Part shown: piece after piece, positions 14,173-25,900 of the stretch
Layout: every line of letters starts with the position of its first letter
How positions within the stretch are numbered: position 1 is the first letter of the stretch
Program-made: the position numbers and the translations under genes
Source: Larimichthys crocea
Taxonomy: Eukaryota > Chordata > Actinopteri > Sciaenidae
Reading direction: 5' to 3'
Assembly: GCF_000972845.2 (NCBI RefSeq)
Contig: NC_040022.1
Span: 11,581,711-11,645,710 of the forward strand
DNA: 64,000 nt
The notes under the pieces: model-generated
What the model saw: only the letters and a program-made list of their open reading frames with translations
Database searches by the model: none
Told to the model about the DNA's origin: nothing

Positions 14173-14559
14173 TTATTTTCCACTATGCCCCCCTTCATTA
14201 TTAATAATACACCGCACAACTTTTGAAAGTCCAGAGATAAGTCTGTTGCAAAAGTCTACGGTGACTCTCGTTTGCCAAAACGTCTGTATGGCCTCGACGA
14301 GCTCCTGTTTTGTGCCTGGCTTAGCTTCCTTGCGAATAAAGTCTTTCATGGAATGCCAGACAAGCTCAATGGGATTCAAGTCCGGTGACTCTGGTGGAGT
14401 TTTCACCCAGTTGATCCCCTCGGACGCCATGTATGCTCCAGCAGCTGTGTGTTTTGGATCATTGTCCTGGAAGAAGCGATGGTCAGACCCAAAGTATGTC
14501 CTAATGTATGGTGCAGCGTGTTCTGTAATGATGGCCTCTTCAAAGTATTGACGGTCCAT
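14173..14559 (-). pseudogene. Tc1/IS630-family transposase, C-terminal fragment
   Basis: The 128-residue frame contains FQDNDPKHT, which carries the second catalytic Asp, and [15 protein letters not shown], which carries the catalytic Glu. Together these are the signature of the Tc1/mariner DDE nuclease that cuts and joins transposon ends. The N-terminal paired-like DNA-binding domain and the first catalytic Asp are absent, and only about 320 bp remain between the frame and the terminal repeat, so it cannot be functional. Counting from the first Asp of DND to the Glu of NPIE leaves 32 residues, two fewer than the usual DD34E spacing. Confidence 0.85.
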
Positions 14560-14879
14560 TATTCCCGCGATATGAATGGATCATGATCCTTTGCAACACT
14601 AGCCACATCCATGACTGTGCTCTGTCTCAGCTGATCGGGTCACCGCTCACCCCAGCATATCTGTCCAGATGTGTCTTTAGACAGTCTACGGTGAGAGCGG
14701 AACATCACTGCTCCTCCCCGTGGACAAATGAGGCATTGCAGCTGGTTTTCACACTGACTACTTAGGGGCGTTTCCAGTCGGGGCCTCACTGACTACGTCA
14801 TCGCGGGGGATTACATTCCAGCCACGGACCGTGAGGGGACCGTCACAGGACCGGGAACTTTTAAGTTGCTACATCTGTA

Positions 14880-15854
14880 CATCACTTTATCAAACTCTGT
14901 AGTGCCAGGGACTGTTTTTGATGTCCAGGCACACGGTACACATCACAGAGGCAGATCACGGCAGTGTTTCTTAATGATATTCTCTGCTGGTTTTGGTTTT
15001 GGAGTATTAAGTCTTGCCTCTGGCTGAGTCTAAAGCAAAGCTTGCTCTATTTTTTTGAGAGCAGAACATCCCCACTAGGAGGATGTAGGAAAACTATTGC
15101 ATGTAGAATGCATCATCCTTTTGCTGCAAGAATCCATAGGAGAAAGATATTTCTATCTGGCCAGTTTGGATTTGGTGGTCATTGTGTTTGTTTGTTACAA
15201 CATGCACATCCTACATGAGGATAAGAGAAGACCATTCTGGCCTCTGGTTTTTCTCAGCTCAGGCAAATGTCAACACGTGTAATTCTTGACTTAAAGCCTG
15301 TCACTGGTTGTCAGCAAGTTAATTTTAGTTGAGACTAATTCTGTTCTATCTCGTCCCTGGGGCAAACAAAAACACACAGAGCATGATCATTATAAATCTG
15401 CCTGATCCAGCAAACAAGAGATCTCTCCTCTCACAATGAGTGGATCTTTTAATGTTATTAGCACAGCAGGAATCAATGCTGCTTAATGTAGGCTGGATCA
15501 ATGGACATCACAGCCCACAGTTACTAGTGGGGCTAAAACAACATTAAATCCCACTATTAAGCATTACAACGTCACAGTTATCACAGATTAAAAGCAGTTT
15601 AATATACGGTAACAGTGATTTTCTTTATTTACTTTTTGGACTGCTAACACTCAGCATAACAAAGTGAGTGGTAGTAGTCCCGAAATGCAAATACAAACCA
15701 AAGATTAAGATCATTGAAAGCAGTTTATTGAAACTAGCGGGGATAGTTTCAGCAGAACTCTCAAACGATATGACAATGTGATATCTGAAGCGAGGGGGAT
15801 CCAGAATGGTGCAGGCTGGTGGTGGTAACAATCAAAAAATAGGAGCTGAGACAA
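14880..15854. other. Intergenic DNA between transposons
   Basis: No gene, repeat family or structural signal was recognised. Only short open frames are present. Confidence 0.4.
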
Positions 15855-15859
15855 GACAG

Positions 15860-16673
15860 TGTCACACCGCGGTGAGGTTTGTCCTGTCTTGGGGTTTTTG
15901 TCTCGTTACTTCCTGTTTTATTTTGAAATCTAACTCTCCTCTCGTTTCAGGTCACTTGCCCTTCCTCATGTGTCACCGGTCTGATTGTCTCACCTGATCC
16001 CTGATCGTTTCCACCTGTTACCCATTTCCCTCATGTGTATTTAGTAGGCGTCTTCCCTTTGTCTTGTGCCAAAGTGTTTCGTCTTGTCCGTTCACCTAAG
16101 CCCTCATTGTCACAGTCCGTTTTGCCGAAAGAAAGAAATTGTTTTGTCACGTAAGTTGTTGTCTTCTTCCTCTTTTAAGAGCAATTTTTTTTTTTTGTTG
16201 ATTAATCTTTTCTAAGTTTAGTGTTCTATTTTGTTTTCTGTTGTTACAGTTTTTTGTCCTCCCGCTTGTGGAGTGATTTTTTTTTTTGTTAGAGAGCATT
16301 AGATATTAGTAGAGCCCCTGTTTAGGTGAGCCTTTTTCTTTTGATCCCATTTGTTTAGATTTGGTTTTCCTCCTTCGGGAGCGTTTTATGTTTATTATCT
16401 AGTGTTTTATTTTCCTCCTTGTGAGAGTTTCATTTCTAGAATAGTCTTCTGTTTTCCTTGTTTGTATATAATCTTGTTCCCTCCCTTTAATGTGTTTTTC
16501 CCTCTTTTGGGAAGTGTTTATGCCCTGTCATTTTAGCCAGGTCTCTTAAGAATAGACAGAGTTACATAGCCCTTTCATTTCATCACTCTTCTAAGAAGAA
16601 CTTGACTTCAATAAAGTGTGCTTAATCGTTATATCCTCTGCGTCTGAGTCCTCATTCCTGTCCTGGTCTGACA
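15860..16673 (+). repeat. Ty3/gypsy 5' LTR
   Basis: It runs from TGTCACACCG to GGTCTGACA and is 814 bp long. It is repeated at 21,006-21,809 with longer T tracts here (near 16,187-16,197 and 16,277-16,288). The short hydrophobic frame common to both LTRs is not a gene. Confidence 0.95.
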
Positions 16674-16689
16674 TTACACTTTGGCCAGT

Positions 16690-17814
16690 ATGGACTCAGC
16701 AGAGATAGAACAACTCACGGCAGCCCTGCGAGCCCAAGAAGCCCGGCTCTCCCGTCAGGAGGAATTCCAGACCACCATGGCCTCCCAGATGGTGCTCCTA
16801 TCCTCACATCTCCAGGGCCTGCACGATCATCTAGTGCAGACGGATGCAGCACCCGAGCCTCCGGTAGCAGCGGCCACCACACCAGTGAATCCCGTTCCCA
16901 CTATGACTGTAGTGGGAGCAGCATGTAAGTTAGCTCCACCAGCACGATTCTCTGGCGAACTGGGCTTATGCAAAACCTTCCTTATAGACTGCTCTATACA
17001 TTATGAGCTAAACCCCCAAGCTTTTCCCACTGACCGATCGAAGATCGCGTTTATGATTTCCCACCTTGCCGGGAGAGCCAAGGCCTGGGCTTCGGCAGAG
17101 TGGGCCCGAGATTCACCAGTTTGCAGATCACTCACAGAATTTGAGAAGACGCTGCAGAAGATTTTTGACCCGGTAACGACCAACCGGGAGAAGGCTCGGG
17201 AGCTGAGCGGGCTAAAACAAGGCAACAACTCTGTCTGTGACTACGCCATCCAGTTTCGCACCTTATCGGCGGAGATTGGCTGGAATACTACAGCCCTATA
17301 CGACGTGTTTTTGAAGGGATTGGCAGCTCCTATCCAGGACCTCCTGGTTCCCTTGGATCTACCCACGGACCTCGACTCACTCATCGCCCTCGCTATCCGG
17401 ACGGATAACCGAGCCCGCCAACTCAGGCAGCAACGCACCATGAGACCCCCTCCGATGGAAAGACCCCTACGCCCGCAAGCACCAGGTTGGTCGGCAACCC
17501 GTCGATCTTCACCAGAGCATCATCATCATCCTCCTCCAGAAGGAGAAGGAGAACCCATGCAGCTGGGGAGAGCCCGACTATCACCTGAAGAGAGACAGAA
17601 ACGGCTACAGGAGGGTCGCTGTTTCTACTGCGGTGAACCCGGTCATCTCGTCGCCACCTGCACTGCCAAGAAGAACTTGGTGGTGAGTAACTTCAAGGAT
17701 GCAGGCATCCCACCACGTACTCTCACTACCGTCCAGGTAAAACATCACACCACCACTGAGCTTAAGGCACTTATAGACTCGGGGGAGGACGAGAGCCTGA
17801 TAGACTGGATTTAG
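16690..17814 (+). pseudogene. Ty3/gypsy Gag and start of protease
   Basis: The first ATG lies 17 bases after the LTR. The frame has an N-terminal coiled, Gln/Ala-rich region (about residues 1-45) and a retrotransposon gag domain (about residues 80-240, with FPTDRSKIAFMISHLAGRA). A CCHC zinc knuckle CFYCGEPGHLVATC follows near residues 311-324, and the protease active site LIDSGEDES near residue 363. Gag packages the element RNA. The frame stops just after LIDW because one base is missing near 17,808. The protease continues in another frame, so the polyprotein is broken here. Confidence 0.9.
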
Positions 17815-18432
17815 CTGAACAGCTGGGCCTTAAAACAGAACTGTTAGCTAAGCCCATCCGAGCTAAAGCTCTTAATGGACAGGACCTTTTTACTATCACA
17901 CACATCACAGCACCTCTCAAATTGAACATCAACAACCACCAGGAAAACATTCGACTGTATGTATTCAAGTCACCCTCTCAGACTCTCATTTTAGGACAGC
18001 CATGGTTACACCGCCACAATCCCCACATAAATTGGAGATCAGGAGAGATCCTGGGCTGGGGAGCGGACTGTGTGAATGACTGTTTGAAACTTCCGCTGCA
18101 AGGAGAGGAGGTCACAGGCATTAATCTGATTTCTGTTAACCCCGTCACAGATCCCAATTACCCGGACCTGAACTCCGTACCTTCCTGCTACCACCACCTT
18201 AAAGAGGTATTTAACAAGACCAAGGCTCTGTCACTTCCTCCTCATCAACCGTACGATTGTGCCATTGAACTAATTCCAGGCTCCACCATTCCCAGAGGCC
18301 ACCTGTACGCGGTCTCTGGGCCAGAGAAGGAGGCCATGAGGGAGTATATTGATACCTCCTTGAAAGCTGGACTGATTCGCCCCTTTTCATCACCTGCCGG
18401 AGCTGGTTTCTTCTTTGTGGGGAAAAAAAGAT
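17811..18432 (+). pseudogene. Ty3/gypsy protease to reverse-transcriptase N-terminus
   Basis: This continues the polyprotein in a shifted frame: the rest of the retropepsin domain (with [15 protein letters not shown]) and the linker and beginning of reverse transcriptase ([36 protein letters not shown]). It ends at a run of seven A bases near 18,421-18,427, where an extra A shifts the frame again. The part upstream of the first in-frame ATG (17,922) is homologous protein, so that ATG is not a real start. Confidence 0.85.
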
Positions 18433-20853
18433 GGTTCTCTAAGACCATGCATTGACTACAGCCCACTTAATGACATAACCATAAAGAACCGCTATCCACT
18501 TCCCCTTATGTCATCTGTTTTTTACCAGCTCCAACAGGCCCAGATCTTCACCAAGTTGGATCTTCGCAACGCTTATCACCTGGTGCGTATAAGAGAGGGT
18601 GACGAGTGGAAGACTGGGTTTAATACTCCTAGCGGTCACTACGAGTACATGGTCATGCCATTTGGTCTCACTAATGCTCCGGCCGTATTCCAGGCCATGA
18701 TTAACGATGTGCTGAGAGACTTTCTCGACCATTTCGTGTATGTATACTTGGACGATATACTTATCTACTCCCCTGACCTGACTACCCACCAAGACCACGT
18801 AACCCAAGTATTAAAGAGACTGCTTGAAAATAAGCTCTATGTCAAGGCTGAAAAGAGTGAATTCCATGCCGACACTGTCTCCTTCCTGGGCTTCATCGTA
18901 GCCCCTGGAAGAGTGCAGATGGACCCGGCTAAAATTAGCGCTGTGGTCGATTGGCCCACACCTGATAGCCGCAAAAAGGTTCAGCAGTTCCTTGGGTTTG
19001 CTAACTTTTACAGGCGGTTCATCAGAGGCTTTAGCGCAATAGCTGCTCCTCTCCATGCTCTTACCTCCACAAAGGTGCAGTTCCGCTGGTCTCCAGAAGC
19101 TGATGCTGCCTTTCGAGATCTCAAACATCGATTTACCTCGGCCCCCATCCTCACCCTGCCAGATCCTCGACGTCAGTTCGTGGTAGAGGTGGACGCCTCT
19201 AACGAGGGGATCGGGGCCATCCTTTCACAGCGGTCAGAGCAGGATGGTAAGATGCACCCTTGTGCTTTCCTGTCACGGCGACTATCCAAGGCGGAGCGGA
19301 ACTACGACGTTGGTAACCGGGAGTTGCTGGCGGTCAAGCTAGCTTTGGAGGAGTGGAGACACTGGCTCGAGGGGGCGGACCATCCATTCATTGTCTGGAC
19401 AGATCACAAAAACCTAGAGTACATCAAGACAGCTAAAAGACTCAATTCTCGCCAGGCCAGGTGGGCGCTATTTTTTAACCGATTCTCCTTTTCTCTCTCA
19501 TACAGGCCAGGGTCCCGAAACGTCAAGCCAGACGCACTATCTCGTCTCTTCGACCCTGAGCCTGTTGCCAAGGATCCAGAAACGATCCTCCCACTTTCAT
19601 GTGTGGTTGGAGCGCTGACCTGGCAAATAGAAAATGAGGTTAAGCAGGCTAATGGTGAGGCTCCGTCACCTAGTGGGTGTCCAGAGAATCGTTTGTTTGT
19701 CCCGGTTGATATGCGCCCACAGGTGATCCACTGGGCCCACACCTCGCTGCTTTCCTGCCATCCGGGAGTCAGAAGAACGATGTTCGCTATCTCCCGGAGG
19801 TTCTGGTGGCCCTCCATGGAGCCGGAGGTCCGGGAGTACGTAGAGGCATGTTCGGTCTGCGCCCGGAACAAGACGTCCTCCGGGTCACGCATGGGTCTCC
19901 TGCAGCCACTTCCCATCCCCTCCAGACCGTGGTCCGACATCTCGATGGACTTCGTCACGGGGCTCCCGGTCTCTCAAGGCAACACCACTGTCCTCACAGT
20001 GGTGGACAGATTCTCCAAGATGGCTAGATTCATTGCTTTGCCTAAACTGCCCTCCGCCAAAGAAACGGCGGAGATCATGATGATCAATGTTTTCAAAGTT
20101 CACGGATTTCCCAAAGACATTGTGTCAGACCGGGGCCCCCAGTTCGTCTCCAGGTTCTGGAGGGAGTTCTTCCGACTCATCGGAGCCAAAACCAGCCTGA
20201 CCTCGGGTTATCACCCGGAGGCCAACGGCCAGACCAAACGCCTCAACCAACAACTGGAAACCGGCCTCCAGTGTCTGGTCTCTCAGAATCCCTCGACATG
20301 GAGCAAACACCTGGTCTGGGTCGAGTATGCCCACAACCTACTGCCCACCTCGGCCACAGGTATTTCACCGTTCAAATGTGTATTTGGTTACCAGCCTCCT
20401 GTGTTCGCAGACAACGAGCTGGAGGTGTCTGTGCCCTCCGCCCATGCCATGGTTCGCCGCTGCCACCGCATCTGGGCAGCCGCCAAGCAGGTTTTAATTC
20501 GCCAAGGGGACCGGGTCAAGAAGACTGCAGACCGCAAGAGGCGACCCGCCCCAGCTTACCAGCCAGGACAGAGAGTGTGGCTTTCCGCCAAGAATCTTCA
20601 CCTTAAAGTTCCTTCCAAAAAGCTGGCACCGCGGTTCGTGGGCCCATTTCCAATCACCAAGCTCATCGGCCCTGCAGCAGTTCGCCTTTGCCTGCCCCGA
20701 TCCCTCCGTGTTCACCCGACCTTCCACGTAAGCCGGATCAAGCCCGCCAAGGAGAGTCCGATGGTCCCAGCCGCCGCCCCCAGAAGTGATAGACGGCGGT
20801 CCGGTATACAAGGTCAAGCGGTTACTGGCAGTTCGCAACCGGGGCCGAGGTAA
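18415..20853 (+). pseudogene. Ty3/gypsy reverse transcriptase, RNase H and integrase
   Basis: Reverse transcriptase has YLDD at 18,745-18,756 (residue about 111), the metal-binding catalytic box. RNase H follows with [14 protein letters not shown] and TDHKNLEY. Integrase has an HHCC finger ([10 protein letters not shown] ... CSVCARNK) and a catalytic core with MDFVTGLP and SDRGPQF. The third catalytic residue, expected as Glu in GQTER, is Lys (GQTKR; codon AAA at 20,236-20,238), exactly 35 residues after the second Asp. Integration by this copy should therefore fail. The frame runs out near 20,780-20,850, where a base lost from a C run moves the reading frame into the tail at 20,786. Confidence 0.95.
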
Positions 20854-21079
20854 ACAGTATCTGGTGGACTGGGTAGGATATGGTCCTGAGGAGAGGCAGT
20901 GGGTCCCGTCTCGTTATATCCTAGACTCTACTCTCATCACAGACTTCCACAGGGACCACCCTGACCAGCCTGGGCCGTCAGGAGTCGGCCCTAGAGGGGG
21001 AGTACTGTCACACCGGGGTGAGGTTTGTCCTGTCTTGGGGTTTTTGTCTCGTTACTTCCTGTTTTATTTTGAAATCTAA
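20786..21079 (+). pseudogene. Ty3/gypsy integrase tail with chromodomain
   Basis: This frame continues the integrase after the third frameshift. It begins [17 protein letters not shown] and contains [17 protein letters not shown], a chromodomain-type motif. In chromoviruses this motif directs integration to marked chromatin. The frame runs past the purine tract into the 3' LTR, where translation would stop. Confidence 0.85.
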
Positions 21080-21809
21080 CTCTCCTCTCGTTTCAGGTCA
21101 CTTGCCCTTCCTCATGTGTCACCGGTCTGATTGTCTCACCTGATCCTTGATCGTTTCCACCTGTTACCCATTTCCCTCATGTGTATTTAGTAGGCGTCTT
21201 CCCTTTGTCTTGTGCCAAAGTGTTTCGTCTTGTCCGTTCACCTAAGCCCTCATTGTCACAGTCCGTTTTGCCGAAAGAAAGAAATTGTTTTGTCACGTAA
21301 GTTGTTGTCTTCTTCCTCTTTTAAGAGCGATTTTTTGTTGATTAATCTTTTCTATGTTTAGTGTTCTATTTTGTTTTCTGTTGTTACAGTTTTTTGTCCT
21401 CCCGCTTGTGGAGTGATTTTTTTGTTAGAGAGCATTAGATATTAGTAGAGCCCCTGTTTAGGTGAGCCTTTTTCTTTTGATCCCATTTGTTTAGATTTGG
21501 TTTTCCTCCTTCGGGAGCGTTTTATGTTTATTATCTAGTGTTTTATTTTCCTCCTTGTGAGAGTTTCATTTCTAGAATAGTCTTCTGTTTTCCTTGTTTG
21601 TATATAATCTTGTTCCCTCCCTTTAATGTGTTTTTCCCTCTTTTGGGAAGTGTTTATGCCCTGTCATTTTAGCCAGGTCTCTTAAGAATAGACCGAGTTA
21701 CATAGCCCTTTCATTTCATCACTCTTCTAAGAAGAACTTGACTTCAATAAAGTGTGCTTAATCGTTATATCCTCTGCGTCTGAGTCCTCATTCCTGTCCT
21801 GGTCTGACA
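21006..21809 (+). repeat. Ty3/gypsy 3' LTR
   Basis: An 804-bp copy of the 5' LTR, preceded by AGAGGGGGAGTAC (polypurine tract) and followed by the GACAG target duplication. Confidence 0.95.
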
Positions 21810-21814
21810 GACAG

Positions 21815-23655
21815 GGCTGGACGTGGATGGAGAACGGCTAGCAGATTTCCTGTTAGATATCACAAAAGGGGTTTCCAAAATAATTCACTAGATTGACAAA
21901 GGAATGAATTCTCATGGAGTTGGAGCTAGTTTGTATGTTGAATGAGGAGCCGGTGGAGGTTTTGAAGGAGGGATGGTGTGATGAGCAACAGCAACTGAGT
22001 TTTGGTGCATTGTAGTTTGTTTAGGATTTTGGTGGATATGATATACAGAGTATGGAAGTAGAGAAGTTATTATAGTTGACTTGAAGGCTGAAAGAACCAT
22101 GTGTGTTGTCATCTATCCATCTTTACCAAGCTTGACTTGAGTAGAACAGTTTGTTTTTGTCATACTTTCTAAAAAAAAATCACTCTACTTCTATACATTA
22201 CTCTCACACAATGGGTATCTTCTGCAGGAGTATCTTTGGCTTGATGTACCTCAAAGTCCTTCACAGCAGAAACAGAATGCAAATGCAAAAAATGCGAAGA
22301 TATGAAACATGGGAGAATTGAGAAAGACATTCTCCAATTTGACACACAGACTATTTCAGATTTATTCATGTTGTCATCACTAATATTACTGCTACTACAC
22401 CCTACAGTGTATCAGAGATATTAGTAGAAAACACATCTGTGAAAGCTACTGCAGCATATAACAAGCACTTTGTCATAACAGGTTTAAGATGTTGGAAGTT
22501 TTCCAGTTTGCGTGAAAGTCAAAAGAAAATCCTGCACATTTTTTAGCAGTAACTTTAAGCATATACACTCATACACACATAGATAAACACACAAGCACAC
22601 ACACACACACACACACACACGCGCGCACACACATAATTTGCCCTAATCAAATGCACAAGGTCTGAGCTAATGCTAATTTTTGTTAGCAGTTCAATGCTGT
22701 TGTCTTTAGGCACATGAATGTGTAATGATTCTTGACGAAACTTAATGGCAACACTTTAAGGACAAACAGAGTCAAAAGAGTAGAGATTACAGGCAGACAG
22801 ACAGGCAAGCAGGCAGGCAGATATGATAGAGTACAGTGAGTGGATAAAGGTTTGCAGAGCTGAGGATGACGACTGAGATGGGACTCTGTAATGCACTGTA
22901 ATGCATTCATTCATTTTGAATTTGAAAAATTCAAAATAAATGAATCATCAATTTACAAAACAGATGAACAGGCTGAGATGTCTTAGAAGTGCAACAGATC
23001 TCAGTATTTCCACATTCAGTCAGCATGCTGTCATTCCATGTGATGTTCATTACAAATCACAAAACATTTAGTCACATGTATTTTGAATTGGAACTTGAAC
23101 AGTCCAAATCCAGTATTTAACTTCTTTCTTTGTCCAGCTGACAAATCAGAAATAGCTATTTATTTCCATTAAAGATTTTTTGAACAATTGGAATTGATGA
23201 ATTATCTGAGATTTGCAAAGTCATCCGGTGGGCTGGACTGGACCCTTCAGTTTATATATTTGACAGCCTTCTTTTAGACAATATGTAACATTTAGCAGCA
23301 GAGAACTGTGGATACTGCATGATGCATTGGTTTTCTAATCAGCCTGACAAGTAGTGATATTGTGATATGATATGTGAAAATTAACTGTAGTCATAACCAT
23401 TTTTGTAAACTGAACTTCTCATAATACAAGAGCTGTACAAGTCTTTTTGATGTTGCAGTGCTGGATTCAGATGAGGAAGAGAACTACTCCAGTGAGCAAA
23501 TACTGATGTGAACCTTTATTTTGCCATCATGAGTTTGTGTCTGTCCATATAAATTCCACCATGAACAAGCATGGTTTTCATGATATTCATGATACTCAAG
23601 GGCCCTTTAAAATAGTTAAAACCATCAAATAACACAAGAAAAATATGAAACAGTC
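21815..23655. other. Intergenic DNA without recognised genes
   Basis: No coding homology was recognised. A CA microsatellite lies at 22,595-22,633. The remaining frames are short and unsupported. Confidence 0.4.
22595..22633. repeat. (CA)n microsatellite
   Basis: CA dinucleotide tract with a short GCGCGC interruption. Confidence 0.9.
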
Positions 23656-23659
23656 AATG

Positions 23660-24472
23660 CAAATTAGTTTTTCAGAGGTGAGTTTTGAGTAGTGATTTGA
23701 GCGTAGACAGGTTGGTACAGTCTCTGAGTGTTCCAGAGTGAAGGGGGCAGCTATGGAAAAGCCCCTCTCACCCTAGGTCCAGTATTTGGTCCATGGTGGT
23801 GGTAACTTTGAATTGGCTCCTATATGGGACAGACAGTCAGTGGAGTTTATGGAGGACAAGGGTGACAGAGGTGCTGTGTTTTAAGTGGGAAAAGGCAGTT
23901 CTAGTGATTTGGTTGATGTGGCTGTTCAAAATGACCCAGACGTTGTGACTATGTGAAGACAGAGTGGAGATATTGGTGGTGACGCAAAAGTTGTGCATAG
24001 TTTTGGTAAGGAATTTTGGACCAATGATCATCATGTTTATCAGTTCAGTTTGAGGAAGTTGGCTTGCATCCATGAATTTTTTCAGTGAGGCAGTTGGTCA
24101 GAGTGGATTGAGAGGTGTGGTGATTGTTTTAGCCAATATGTCGAGCTGGATGTCATCTGCATACCAGTGGAAGTAGAAACTGTGATGGCGAATTATGTTA
24201 CCAGAGCAGAGCATGTAGAGGATGACCAGGGGCGGACTAAGTACCAAACCCTGGGGGACACCTTGGGACAGAGGAGTGGTGGACGAGGTGCAGATGTTCA
24301 TGATGATAAAATTTTGCCCGTGAGACAGCAGAGGGCAGTATGGGGGATGTTGAAAAAGGATTTAAGGCGTGAGAGTTGGATGGTGTGGTTGATGGTGTCA
24401 AGAGCAGCAGTGAGGTCCAGGAGGATGAGAACTCTTAGGTCATGAGAGTCTGAGGACAGGAGGAAGTTGATG
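23660..24472 (-). mobile_element. LINE fragment, reverse transcriptase 3' half
   Basis: The minus strand encodes FLLSSDSHDLRVLILLDLTA, then (24,098-24,301) PLSQGVPQGLVLSPPLVILY with the catalytic YADD, then (23,837-24,073) TELINMMIIGPKFLTKTM. These are the palm and thumb of a CR1/L2-type reverse transcriptase. Frame changes separate the parts. At 24,472 the protein breaks off and resumes at 27,608, on the far side of a TIR element, so this LINE was split by a later insertion. Confidence 0.8.
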
Positions 24473-24719
24473 GGTAACACTTTATAACGAGTACACACTA
24501 TTAAGCAAATTTAGAAGCTTGTTAGGACTGAAACCCGTGCTCTTTTGCTCCACCTCCCTAGCGGCTAGCAGCAACCATGGAAGCCCCTCTTTCCAGTCCT
24601 GGTTCAACTCAACACAATCCACGCAACAGAGACGTCAGAGTCTGATGAAATCTTTCCAGGGCTCCTTGACTCTGAGCATGGTATGCGGAGGCCTGATTAT
24701 GTTTAACCCTTAACTGCTT

Positions 24720-25900
24720 TAGCACTTGAGCAAACACACCGAGAAGTATTTTCTACCTGATTTAAAACAAGGTAGAGGGCCCACACAGTCTACAATCAGA
24801 TGCTCAAATGGTTGTGCAATCGCTGGAATAGGGTATAGTGGAGCTGGCTTAATTCACTCATTTGGTTTTCCAGTTAGTTGACACGTAGAATATGTTCTGG
24901 TGTAGCTGGACACATCCCTTTTCACATGAGGCCAGAAAAAATAATGCAAGATGTACGCATATGTTTTATGTACTCCCAAATGTCCACAGTGATCATGGGA
25001 GGCCTTCAGAACCTCAGTGCGAAATTTAGAAGGGACAACAACCAACAAAATTGTCACCATGTGGCATCCACTTCCTCACCAACAATCCATCCTGCACCCT
25101 TCAGCAACAGTGGAAACCCTATCATACAGTGACGTCAAAGAAGAATCTGCTCTTTGTTCTGCTACTAGGTCACTGCGAGAAACAGACAAAAGAAAATCAG
25201 AAGAGGACACCAAGAATGTCCCCTCGTCACCCATTTTAATTTGGTTAAAGCCCCCTTTAGCATTAGACATAGCCCGAATCACTGCACAAGCTGTAAACAC
25301 CTCAGGAAACCCTTGAACACTTTCATCCGGCTCTCCTGTAACCAAGGGTGAAGAAGTCACAATACGCAGTGGTGAACCCTCAGCCCACACACAACTGCCT
25401 GCCAGATTATTCCCTAGAATGATATCTATGCCATCAATAGGCAACACAGGACGTACCGCCATAGCAACCTCACCATGGACCCAACCACAGTTTAGCACAA
25501 ATTTGTGCAATGAATGGTGACATTGTCAGACTTGTCAGATGTCTCGCATGAGGACATAATCTCCTGTATCAGATTCCTGAGAAAATGGCAACACTGAACT
25601 CACAATGTATGAATTAAAAGCAGCAGTATCCCTTAGGATTTTTACAGGTACAGACTGTCACTGCCCACCAAAGACACACAACCATCAGACAAAAAAGCAG
25701 AGAACGACTCCTTCGAATTGTCCTTCACTTCAGTCTCCACATGCTGACAAGAAATAGGTCCGACATGTGGAACAGAGGTAGGTATGCAGCAGGCTTAACC
25801 TGTACTCCTTCCTTCCAACGCCTAGCTTTGGGACAGTCAGCCTTCCAGTCAGCCTTTGCAGAAATTGCATCTCTTCCCTGAGTCAAATGGCAATCGACCC
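24720..25900 (-). pseudogene. Gmr1-like Ty3/gypsy fragment: Gag knuckle, protease and integrase
   Basis: Read leftwards, the fragment shows a zinc-knuckle remnant (ADCPKARRW), then a protease-like part with ILRDTAA in place of the usual DTG, then GEVAMAVRPVLPIDGIDIIL (25,076-25,510). An integrase HHCC finger with CGHLGVHKTY and CQLTGKPN follows (24,854-25,060), and after one stop codon the integrase core start IVDCVGPLP. Protease passes straight to integrase with no reverse transcriptase between. This is the order described for Gmr1-type elements, where integrase precedes reverse transcriptase. Several stops and frame breaks make it inactive. The reverse transcriptase that should follow is missing. 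Confidence 0.7.

Larger units (their letters stand above)
12704..14877. mobile_element. Tc1/mariner-type DNA transposon, 2.17 kb
   Basis: Terminal inverted repeats start CAGTAGTAGCAACTTAAAAG at the left. The right end, read inwards on the other strand, is CAGATGTAGCAACTTAAAAG. Both ends are flanked by TA (12,702-12,703 and 14,878-14,879), the Tc1/mariner target. A transposase C-terminal half is encoded on the minus strand at 14,173-14,559. The left third holds a repeated CAGCCGGCTGCCAGCC motif and non-coding DNA unlike the transposase gene, so the element is internally rearranged. A TA/CA microsatellite sits at 13,999-14,055. Confidence 0.8.
15855..21814 (+). mobile_element. Ty3/gypsy chromovirus-type LTR retrotransposon with target duplication
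   Basis: The element (15,860-21,809) has LTRs of 814 and 804 bp, both TGTCACACC...GGTCTGACA. It is flanked by a 5-bp duplication GACAG (15,855-15,859 and 21,810-21,814). A purine tract AGAGGGGGAGTAC precedes the 3' LTR. The internal order is Gag with a CCHC knuckle, aspartic protease, reverse transcriptase, RNase H, integrase and a chromodomain-like tail, which is the chromovirus order. The LTRs differ mainly in T-run lengths and about six substitutions, suggesting a recent insertion. I could not match the bases after the 5' LTR to a tRNA primer site. Confidence 0.95.

Noticed and set aside
16351..16536. 61-residue hydrophobic ORF, identical at 21,487-21,672
   Set aside because: It lies inside both Ty3/gypsy LTRs, is T-rich, and has no coding signal beyond lack of stops.
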